From Oscillospiraceae bacterium (GTDB lineage Bacteria; Bacillota; Clostridia; Oscillospirales; Ruminococcaceae), in the NCBI GenBank assembly GCA_003516865.1, contig DPBR01000092.1, forward strand, positions 58,143-77,562: a DNA stretch of 19,420 nucleotides, given 5' to 3'. Positions 6,241-12,347 of the stretch are shown in pieces (positions within the stretch are counted from its first letter, which is position 1; every line of letters starts with the position of its first letter). Under the pieces are notes generated by a model that saw only the letters and a list, made by a program, of their open reading frames with translations, did no database searches and was not told where the DNA came from. Position numbers and translations under genes: made by a program.

Positions 6241-7608
6241 ATGCCCGTTTTCAAAAAGGCAAAGCGATTATCTCCCGCAAGAACGCTTGTTCTGGGATTT
6301 TTGATAATAATAGCCGTGGGAACGCTCCTTCTCTGCCTGCCCGCGGCGTCAAAATCGGGAAAATTCACGCCTATATTCGACTGCCTTTTCACGGCGACTT
6401 CCGCAACCTGCGTTACGGGTCTTATTATTTACGATACATGGGCTTACTGGTCGATTTTCGGGCAGGTTGTGATTGCGCTGCTTATTCAGGTCGGAGGGCT
6501 TGGCTTTGTCACGATAATCACGTTTTTCAACGTGGCGATGGGTAAAAAGCTCGGCTTCAAAACGCTGAAAATCGCTTCCGAGGACCTCTCGGAAAGCAGT
6601 TTCAAAAACGGGCGGAAAATCTTTATCCGTATCGTCAAATATTCGCTTATTTTCGAGCTTATAGGCGCGATTGTTATGTCGTTTGCGCTGTTCCCGAAAT
6701 ACGGCGGATACGGGATTTTTATGGCTGCGTTTATGAGCATAGCCGCATTCTGCAACGCGGGATTTGACCTTGCGGGAATGGAGGGCGAGTTTTCAAGCCT
6801 TATTTCGTTTCAGGACAATCCCGCGGTGCTTATCACGATTGCAATGCTGATAATTCTCGGCGGGCTTGGTTTTATCGTCTGGGAGAACTTTCTCACGATA
6901 CGCGAAAGCAGGAAAATTTCGCTTCACACAAAGGTTGTTCTTGTGATGACGGCGGCGCTTGTCGCGGCGGGAACGCTGTTTTATCTCGTTTCCGAATGGA
7001 ACAACCCGAAAACGCTCGGAAAGATGGACTTCGGCGAGAAGCTTCTGAACGCGTTTTTTTCGTCCGTTACGACAAGAACCGCAGGTTTTGACAGTATCGG
7101 AATGAACAATATGTCGGAATTTTCACAGATGGGAACAATTCTGCTGATGTTTACAGGGGCGGCTCCCGGCTCGACCGGCGGCGGAATAAAGATTACGACG
7201 CTTATGGTTGTGATAGTTACCGTTGTATCGTATATACGCAACAAAAACGACGTTGAGCTTTTCCGACACAAGATAAGCAAGCTTGTGATTTACCGCACGG
7301 TGGTGACAATGGCGCTGTCGTTCGCGGCGGTTGGAATATGCTTTTCGGCGCTGTATTTTTCTATGCCAAAGGACGCGGGTGCGGGAGGAGGCGCTGTACA
7401 GTGCCTTTTCGACGCAGTTTCGGCGTTCTCGACGGCAGGGCTTACCGCGGGCGCGACCGCTCAGGCGGGGTTTGTCGGAAAATGTCTGCTTATTGCGACA
7501 ATGTTCCTCGGACGAGTCGGACCTGTTTCTGTGATAATGTCGCTTGTTATGAACACGCAGGACAGGAAGAATATTGTCGTTCCCGAGGGTGAAATTCTGA
7601 TAGGATAA
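6241..7608 (+). CDS. ktrB: Potassium uptake channel subunit, KtrB/TrkH family
   Basis: This 455-residue membrane protein belongs to the SKT (Trk/Ktr/HKT) superfamily, which moves K+ across the cytoplasmic membrane, often coupled to Na+. All four pore-loop filters are visible, each with its glycine: TCVTG (56-60), CNAGF (171-175), TRTAGF (278-283) and STAGL (397-401). The conserved GAAPGSTGGGIKITT loop (about 306-320), which forms the gating region, is also present. The length fits KtrB rather than the longer TrkH proteins. The usual cytoplasmic regulatory partner KtrA (RCK domain) is not adjacent; it would have to be encoded elsewhere. The gene is 17 bp after the GT-C-like gene and 8 bp before trmN6. 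Its ribosome binding site (GAAAAGAGTG) is weak. Confidence 0.9.
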   Translation: MPVFKKAKRLSPARTLVLGFLIIIAVGTLLLCLPAASKSGKFTPIFDCLFTATSATCVTGLIIYDTWAYWSIFGQVVIALLIQVGGLGFVTIITFFNVAMGKKLGFKTLKIASEDLSESSFKNGRKIFIRIVKYSLIFELIGAIVMSFALFPKYGGYGIFMAAFMSIAAFCNAGFDLAGMEGEFSSLISFQDNPAVLITIAMLIILGGLGFIVWENFLTIRESRKISLHTKVVLVMTAALVAAGTLFYLVSEWNNPKTLGKMDFGEKLLNAFFSSVTTRTAGFDSIGMNNMSEFSQMGTILLMFTGAAPGSTGGGIKITTLMVVIVTVVSYIRNKNDVELFRHKISKLVIYRTVVTMALSFAAVGICFSALYFSMPKDAGAGGGAVQCLFDAVSAFSTAGLTAGATAQAGFVGKCLLIATMFLGRVGPVSVIMSLVMNTQDRKNIVVPEGEILIG

Positions 7609-7616
7609 GACGAAAA

Positions 7617-8324
7617 ATGTACGAAACTTTTGATTTGGGTCACATAAAAATGTATGTGTCGGACGACCATCGCTTCGGCACGGACGCGTTTCTGCTTGCT
7701 TCATACGCGGGCGTGAGAAAAGATAGCATTGTTTGCGACCTTTGTACGGGGTGTGGGATAATTCCGCTGATTTTCGGCAAAAACGGCAGAGCGGCGAAAA
7801 TCTATGCCGTGGATATTCAGGAAGAAGCGGTTGAACTGCTGAAAAAAACAGTTGCGGAAAACGGTCTTGAGGATAAAATTCAGCCTGTTTTGTGCGATTT
7901 GCGCGAACTTTCGCAGGATAAAATCACGTTTGAGTGCGCGGATATCGTGACGGTAAATCCGCCGTATATGACGGGCGGTTCGGGTGCGGAGCGGCTTTCA
8001 AAGGCGCAGGCGATTGCGCGGCACGAGCTTTTGTGCAATATAAACGACGTTTGCAGGGCGGCGGCAAGGCTGCTGAAATACGGCGGGCTGCTGAAAATGT
8101 GTCACCGCCCTGAACGGCTTGCGGACGTAATATGCGCGATGCGCGAAAACGGCGTCGAGCCAAAGTCGGTTACCTTCGTGCAAAATACCGCGCGCGAGAA
8201 GCCGTGGCTGTTCCTCATCAGCGGAAAAAAGGGCGCGGCGGCGGGAATGATTGTCGAGAAGCCTATGGTTATGCGGAACGACGACCTCAGCTTTACGGAG
8301 GATTATAATAAAATATATGAGTGA
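7617..8324 (+). CDS. TrmN6-like tRNA/RNA adenine-N6 methyltransferase
   Basis: The 235-residue product is a Rossmann-fold SAM-dependent methyltransferase. The SAM-binding motif I is CDLCTGCGIIPL (40-51), with an acidic motif II at YAVDIQEEA, and the catalytic NPPY is at 114-117 followed by MTGGSG. NPPY is characteristic of exocyclic-amine methylation on adenine or of HemK-type glutamine methylation; the short N-terminus FDLGHIKMYVSDDHRFGTDAFLLA (in two overlapping parts) matches the TrmN6/YabB group that modifies A37 of tRNA-Val. Substrate assignment rests on family resemblance. The gene overlaps rsmI by 8 bp, and this pairing of the two methyltransferase genes is common in Firmicutes, supporting the call. 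Confidence 0.85.
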   Translation: MYETFDLGHIKMYVSDDHRFGTDAFLLASYAGVRKDSIVCDLCTGCGIIPLIFGKNGRAAKIYAVDIQEEAVELLKKTVAENGLEDKIQPVLCDLRELSQDKITFECADIVTVNPPYMTGGSGAERLSKAQAIARHELLCNINDVCRAAARLLKYGGLLKMCHRPERLADVICAMRENGVEPKSVTFVQNTAREKPWLFLISGKKGAAAGMIVEKPMVMRNDDLSFTEDYNKIYE

Positions 8325-9147
8325 ATGCGGAAAACTTTCAATTGTCGGAACGCCTATCGGGAATATGGGCGATTTCAGTCCGCGCGGCGCGGAAACGCTC
8401 AAAAATGCGGATTATATCGCCTGTGAAGATACGCGCGTTACGGCGAAGCTGCTCGGTAAAATTGACGTAAAAAAGCCGCTTTTGTCATACTATAAGCCGA
8501 AAGAACACGAAAAAAGCGAGAAAATCACGGCTCTTCTGCTCGACGGAAATAACATAGCGCTGGTTTCGGACGCGGGAATGCCGTGCGTATCCGACCCCGG
8601 CTATATTCTCGTGAAAAAGTGTTATGAGCTTGATATTCCGGTTGAGGTTGTTCCGGGAGCGAACGCGGCGGTGTGCGCCGTAGCTCTCAGCGGTCTTGAA
8701 GCGGGAAGATTTACTTTCGAGGGATTTCTCCCCGTTGATAAAAAAGAGCGCGCAGAGCGGCTTTCCGAGGTGAAAAATCTCCCGCACGCTCTTGTTTTTT
8801 ACGAAGCGCCGCATAAGCTTGCGGGAACGCTTTCCGACCTTGCCGAAGCGTTCGGTGAAGAGCGTAACGCCGCGCTTTGCCGCGAACTCACTAAAATCCA
8901 CGAGGAAACGCTTCGCGGCGCTCTGGGAGAACTCTCGCGGCGCTATGAAACGGAAGAACCGCGCGGGGAATACGTTATCGTTATTGAAGGTAAACCGCCC
9001 GAGAAAAAGCTGTTTTCGGCGGAAGAAGCGGTTGTTATGGCGAAAAAGTTCATCGAGGACGGAATGAAAGCCTCGGACGCCTGCAAGGAAGCCGCGAAAA
9101 TCACGGGCGTTCCGAAACGAGAGATTTACTCTATTATAATAGAGTGA
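8317..9147 (+). CDS. rsmI: 16S rRNA (cytidine-1402-2'-O)-methyltransferase
   Basis: RsmI methylates the ribose of C1402 in the 16S rRNA decoding centre, using SAM. I start it at the ATG at 8317 (MSECGKLSIVGTPIGNMGD), giving 276 residues; upstream in-frame codons lie inside trmN6 and lack family similarity. GGAGG at 8297-8301 is 15 bases upstream, a long spacing that may be offset by translational coupling with trmN6. Tetrapyrrole-methylase-fold motifs are visible: GTPIGNMGD (11-19), ACEDTRVT, SDAGMPCVSDPG, VPGANAAVCAVALSG and FYEAPHKL. The C-terminal ~50 residues form the usual extra domain. The last codons encode LLYSIIIE across an 18-bp palindrome, and a promoter begins within three bases of the stop. 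Confidence 0.95.
   Translation: MSECGKLSIVGTPIGNMGDFSPRGAETLKNADYIACEDTRVTAKLLGKIDVKKPLLSYYKPKEHEKSEKITALLLDGNNIALVSDAGMPCVSDPGYILVKKCYELDIPVEVVPGANAAVCAVALSGLEAGRFTFEGFLPVDKKERAERLSEVKNLPHALVFYEAPHKLAGTLSDLAEAFGEERNAALCRELTKIHEETLRGALGELSRRYETEEPRGEYVIVIEGKPPEKKLFSAEEAVVMAKKFIEDGMKASDACKEAAKITGVPKREIYSIIIE
9128..9145. promoter_or_regulatory. 18-bp perfect palindrome, candidate operator
   Basis: ACTCTATTATAATAGAGT at 9128-9145 is a perfect 18-bp palindrome with no spacer. It spans the last codons of rsmI and ends four bases before the -35 of the promoter at 9150. A regulator operator is plausible, but coincidence within an A/T-rich coding end is also possible. No match to a known operator is claimed. 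Confidence 0.45.
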
Positions 9148-9149
9148 CC

Positions 9150-9178
9150 TTGACAGATTTTGCAAACAATGTTATAAT
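9150..9178 (+). promoter_or_regulatory. Perfect consensus sigma-A promoter
   Basis: TTGACA (9150-9155) and TATAAT (9173-9178) match the consensus exactly with a 17-base spacer. It starts three bases after the rsmI stop codon and would drive the small membrane protein and the YgjP-like gene, initiating near 9185. Confidence 0.88.
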
Positions 9179-9207
9179 GAATTTAAGCTATGAAAGGGGA
9201 AGATTTT

Positions 9208-9384
9208 ATGAAAATACTCAAGAATACAAAAATGGATTTGGGACCGGCGGGAAAGGTTGTCGTGCCGATAATCGCGGCAGTTCTCGTTGTCGCGGCGGCT
9301 GTCGCGTACATTTGCCTCAAGCTCGCCGATGAAATCCGCTATAACGAGAAGTGGAAAGATTACGACGAGTGCGGCTGGCACTGA
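9208..9384 (+). CDS. Small single-pass membrane protein, 58 aa
   Basis: I start this at the ATG at 9208 because AAAGGGGAAG (9193-9202) ends five bases before it; an in-frame ATG at 9190 would lie upstream of that site. The 58-residue product has a short basic N-terminus, one hydrophobic helix (about residues 17-37, VVVPIIAAVLVVAAAVAYICL) and a charged, acidic and aromatic C-terminus ending YDECGWH. There is no family I recognise. It is the first gene after a perfect consensus promoter and is 3 bp from a zinc metalloprotease gene, so the two are probably co-expressed. Cys56 in the C-terminus and Cys36 in the membrane segment might allow disulfide or metal interaction, but that is speculation. 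Strong promoter, good ribosome binding site and clean topology argue that it is a real gene. Confidence 0.75.
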   Translation: MKILKNTKMDLGPAGKVVVPIIAAVLVVAAAVAYICLKLADEIRYNEKWKDYDECGWH

Positions 9385-9387
9385 CCG

Positions 9388-10083
9388 ATGAAAACAATAA
9401 AACTCCCCGACGGGCGCGAAATCACCTATGAACTTACGCGAAAGCGCGTGAAAAACATCAATTTCCGCGCGCGCGAGGACGGAATTGTCGCGGTTTCGGC
9501 AAATTCAGGCGTTCGCGTCGGGCAAATCGAGGATTTCCTCAGAAATCGCGCCGATTTTTTCTTCAGCGCCTTTGAGCGGCTTAAACGGCGCGCAGAGCAA
9601 GAACAGCAAAATTCCCGCCTCGTGCGTTATCTGGGGCGGGAATTTCCTGTCAGAATTATCGAAAATTCGCGGGAAATCGCCGTTCTTGACGAGAATGAGT
9701 GCCGCGTGTTCACCAAAAATACCGACCAAAGCTACGTTTTTTCGCTTATCGAAAAGGCGATTTTTGCGCGTTTTGCAGTAATTTGCAGCGAAATTAACGC
9801 ACAAGTGCGCGCGGTTTTCACGGAAAAGGGCTTTCCGCCGCCGCCTGCGCGGATTACCGTTAAAAGTATGAAGTCGCGGTGGGGAAGCTGTTCTTATAAT
9901 AAAGGAAATATTTCGATTAACAGCCGCCTTGCCGCTTTTCCGCGCGAAACCATCGCTTCCGTGTTTTATCACGAATACGCGCATTTTTGGCACCACGACC
10001 ACTCAAAGCGCTTTTATGACTTTCTTCTCGCGGTTTATCCTATGTATTATCAGCATAATTCCGCGCTTAAAAAGGCACTTTAG
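9388..10083 (+). CDS. YgjP/SprT-like zinc metalloprotease (DUF45)
   Basis: The 231-residue product matches the YgjP-like family of predicted metallopeptidases. The C-terminal half has the SRWGSC motif (preceded by VKSMK) and the HExxH zinc-site motif HEYAH (195-199), with a third His at 205 in the usual HExxH-x5-H spacing, followed by SKRFYDFL. The N-terminal half, with VKNINFRAREDG, is the typical beta-rich family start. The usual LC of HELCH is replaced by YA, which leaves the ligands and general base unchanged. Substrate is unknown for the family. It lies 3 bp after the small membrane protein and is translated from an ATG with only a weak site, suggesting translational coupling. Confidence 0.85.
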   Translation: MKTIKLPDGREITYELTRKRVKNINFRAREDGIVAVSANSGVRVGQIEDFLRNRADFFFSAFERLKRRAEQEQQNSRLVRYLGREFPVRIIENSREIAVLDENECRVFTKNTDQSYVFSLIEKAIFARFAVICSEINAQVRAVFTEKGFPPPPARITVKSMKSRWGSCSYNKGNISINSRLAAFPRETIASVFYHEYAHFWHHDHSKRFYDFLLAVYPMYYQHNSALKKAL

Positions 10084-10103
10084 ATAAATTTTACGTTAAA
10101 TTA

Positions 10104-10137
10104 GAAAAAATTTTATAAAAATATTAAAAATTTTTTC
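10104..10137. repeat. A/T-only inverted repeat before flagellin promoter
   Basis: GAAAAAATTTT (10104-10114) is inverted as AAAATTTTTTC (10127-10137) around a 12-base A/T loop. It ends ten bases before the sigma-D -35 region. It could act as a weak terminator for the YgjP-like gene or as an UP-element-like A/T tract. Both are inference. Confidence 0.5.
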
Positions 10138-10146
10138 AAAAAGGGC

Positions 10147-10173
10147 TAAAGTTTTCGGAAAAAGTGCCGATAT
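10147..10173 (+). promoter_or_regulatory. Sigma-D (FliA-type) flagellin promoter
   Basis: TAAA (10147-10150), then 15 bases, then GCCGATAT (10166-10173) matches the class 3 flagellar sigma factor consensus exactly. Initiation should fall near 10180. A TATAAT overlaps at 10171-10176, but no sigma-A -35 lies at the right distance. The promoter supports sigma-D-dependent, late flagellar-class expression of the flagellin gene. Confidence 0.92.
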
Positions 10174-10179
10174 AATAGA

Positions 10180-10297
10180 TGTGACAGCTGAGAAGCTGAT
10201 AAATCCTTAAGTCGACAAAAGGAACACACCATTAAATGCCCCTCGGAATGATTCCAAACGGGGCGCAAAAAAACATTTTTTCAAGGAGGATATTACT
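10180..10297 (+). promoter_or_regulatory. Structured flagellin mRNA leader
   Basis: The ~118-base leader has a hairpin at its 5' end, CAGCT (10185-10189) with AGCTG (10194-10198) over GAGA, which could protect the mRNA. A second structure pairs GCCCC (10238-10242) with GGGGC (10260-10264) and, inside, GGAA (10245-10248) with TTCC (10252-10255) over TGA. This displays GGA sequence near a stem. A strong AAGGAGG (10283-10289) then precedes the ATG by 8 bases, within TCAAGGAGGAT. In B. subtilis the flagellin leader has two CsrA sites, one covering the ribosome binding site (established); similar control here is inferred from the GGA motifs and hairpin. Confidence 0.5.
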
Positions 10298-12190
10298 ATG
10301 GGAATGGTAGTACAGCACAACATGAACGCAATCAACTCTTACAACAAGTTGAATGCAAACGTAGCAGGCATGAAGAAGTCTTCTGAGAAGCTTTCTTCCG
10401 GTTACAGAATCAACCGCGCAGGCGACGACGCTGCAGGTCTTGCAGTTTCCGAAAAGATGAGAAGCCAGATTAAGGGCTTGAACCAGGCTATCCGCAACTC
10501 GCAGGACGGCATCAACATGATTCAGACCTTCGAGGGCGCTGCTCAGGAAACTCACTCCATTCTTCAGAGAATGAAGGAGCTTGCTTCCCAGTCCGCTAAC
10601 GGTACTTATGATGATCCGACCGACCGCGCTGCTATCCAGCTCGAGTTCGACCAGCTCAACGACGAGCTTAACCAGATTGCTGATACCGACTTCAACGGCA
10701 CTATCGTACTTAACGGCGGTCAGATGGCTGACGGTCTTGTACAGGTTGACGGCGAGTTCAATTACGAAACTGCTTCCAGAAATGCTAAGCAGCTTTCTGT
10801 AGCTGATGTTAACAAGCTTGACGATCAGCCGTTCAACGACATCGATGATACAGACGGCAGAACAAAGGCCGATACCGTATGGGCTTCTTTGTTTGAGGGT
10901 GTTGACAGAAAAGACACACTCACTTCCAACGATGGTCCCAGCAGCACCGACATCACACTGAAGTATGATGCTACTGCTACTGACGCTGATAAGATTTGGA
11001 CAGTAACTGAGGGCACCAATGGCGCAAAGATTGGCGAAATAACTGTAGCAGCTACTGCAAATGGCGGCTTCAAACTTACTGCCGGTGGCGTTGATTTTGC
11101 TAACGTAGTTCTTGATCAGACTGCTCTTAAGAACGGCGATACAATCACTCTTACGCTGAACAACCCTAAGGCTCCCATTTCTGCTCCGACTAATGCAGGA
11201 GCAAGTGTTAAGGAAGTAAGTGCCGGATTTACCGAGGGTACAGATGCGAATGCTGTAAAGGCAGATAATGCAAACATTACGGTTAAGGTTCCTGACACTC
11301 TTACCGATGCTACGATGACCGAAAAGATTAATGATCTTATAAACAATCTTAATGGTAAGGATGTTAAGGTATCTTACAAGAGCACCGCAGCTACCGCATT
11401 TGGTGATATTTCTATTGGCGGTACTGCTCTGGCAGCAGCTGCTGGTAAGACAACTATCAATGGTAAAGATTACTGGGTTGCATACGATACTGGCAAAGTA
11501 ACCATTTCTGACCTTAACGCTGCAGGCACCGCTAAGGGCGCAAATGACCTTCTCACCATCGATATCACTGCTCAGACATCAACCACAAACGGTTCTGCAG
11601 GTGATGTAACCTATACTCTTGGTATCGACACCAATAAGTTCGACCTCTCCAAGAAGCCCTCTGTAACAGTAAAGGCTCCCGAGAATCTGCCTGTTTCCAA
11701 CGCTAACTCTTTCAAGAACTCCAAGGCTAGACTGACCTACTCGGATAACATTACTCTTCAGACTGGCGCTCGCACTAAGGACAGCGTAAACTTCACGTTC
11801 AACTACAATACGGACGGTTCCGCTGACATGGGCGAACTCAAGGCTAACCTTAACCTTTCTGCTCGTGCAGATGGTCTGAACACCGAGAACCTTTCTCTTG
11901 CTACTCAGGGCGACGCTAACAACGCAATCGACCAGATTGACAAGGCTATCAACAAGACCTCGATGATTCGTGCAACATTCGGTTCTATCCAGAACAGACT
12001 TGAGCACAAGATTACGAACCTCACCACCACCAGTGAGAACCTCACTGAGGCTGAGTCTTCTATCCGCGACACTGATATGGCTTCCGAAATGATGAACTAC
12101 ACCAAGATGAACATTCTTCAGCAGGCAGCTCAGTCTATGCTCGCACAGGCAAATCAGCAGCCGCAGTCCATTCTGCAGCTCCTCGGCTAA
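10298..12190 (+). CDS. hag: Flagellin (filament subunit)
   Basis: Flagellin is the exported subunit that polymerises into the flagellar filament. The 630-residue product is longer than B. subtilis Hag (about 300 residues) because of a large central insert. Residues 1-145 are the conserved D0/D1 N-terminus (QHNMNAINSYNKLNANVAGM, SEKLSSGYRINRAGDDAAGL, DGINMIQTFEGAAQE). Residues about 540-630 are the C-terminal D1/D0 helices ending with TKMNILQQAAQSMLAQAN and SILQLLG. The centre (about 150-530), rich in Thr, Ala, Asp and Gly beta-strand sequence, has no HExxH and is presumed the surface-exposed D2/D3 domain. No other flagellar gene is next to it. The symbol hag is used for the Gram-positive type; fliC would be equivalent. 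Confidence 0.97.
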   Translation: MGMVVQHNMNAINSYNKLNANVAGMKKSSEKLSSGYRINRAGDDAAGLAVSEKMRSQIKGLNQAIRNSQDGINMIQTFEGAAQETHSILQRMKELASQSANGTYDDPTDRAAIQLEFDQLNDELNQIADTDFNGTIVLNGGQMADGLVQVDGEFNYETASRNAKQLSVADVNKLDDQPFNDIDDTDGRTKADTVWASLFEGVDRKDTLTSNDGPSSTDITLKYDATATDADKIWTVTEGTNGAKIGEITVAATANGGFKLTAGGVDFANVVLDQTALKNGDTITLTLNNPKAPISAPTNAGASVKEVSAGFTEGTDANAVKADNANITVKVPDTLTDATMTEKINDLINNLNGKDVKVSYKSTAATAFGDISIGGTALAAAAGKTTINGKDYWVAYDTGKVTISDLNAAGTAKGANDLLTIDITAQTSTTNGSAGDVTYTLGIDTNKFDLSKKPSVTVKAPENLPVSNANSFKNSKARLTYSDNITLQTGARTKDSVNFTFNYNTDGSADMGELKANLNLSARADGLNTENLSLATQGDANNAIDQIDKAINKTSMIRATFGSIQNRLEHKITNLTTTSENLTEAESSIRDTDMASEMMNYTKMNILQQAAQSMLAQANQQPQSILQLLG

Positions 12191-12228
12191 TTCTTTTAGT
12201 CGGTTTGCCGCTTAAAAAACATACGTTT

Positions 12229-12256
12229 CCCCCGGAGAAATCCGGGGGTTTTCTTA
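12229..12256 (+). terminator. Intrinsic terminator of flagellin
   Basis: CCCCCGGA (12229-12236) pairs with TCCGGGGG (12241-12248) over a GAAA (GNRA-type) tetraloop, followed by TTTTCTTATTTT. It is strong and lies 38 bases after the flagellin stop, so flagellin is monocistronic. Confidence 0.93.
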
Positions 12257-12284
12257 TTTTATCGCGGTTTTATCAAAAAAATTG

Positions 12285-12313
12285 TTGCAATTTGCGCGAA
12301 ACTATGCTATAAT
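12285..12313 (+). promoter_or_regulatory. Sigma-A promoter of the aspartokinase operon
   Basis: TTGCAA (12285-12290) and TATAAT (12308-12313) are 17 bases apart, with TGC (12305-12307) forming an extended -10. It lies after the flagellin terminator. The transcribed leader before the ATG at 12348 is only about 28 bases, too short for a lysine riboswitch. Confidence 0.8.
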
Positions 12314-12347
12314 AGAATGTAAATTTATATTAAAGTGAGGTTATTCT

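Noticed and set aside
10171..10176. TATAAT as a sigma-A promoter for flagellin
   Set aside because: No -35-like element occurs 16-18 bases upstream, while the overlapping TAAA-N15-GCCGATAT is a full sigma-D promoter.
10298..12190. Flagellinolysin (flagellin with a metalloprotease domain)
   Set aside because: The central domain contains no HExxH motif.
12314..12347. Lysine riboswitch before aspartokinase
   Set aside because: Only about 34 bases separate the -10 from the ATG, too short for an L-box, and no long structured leader is visible.
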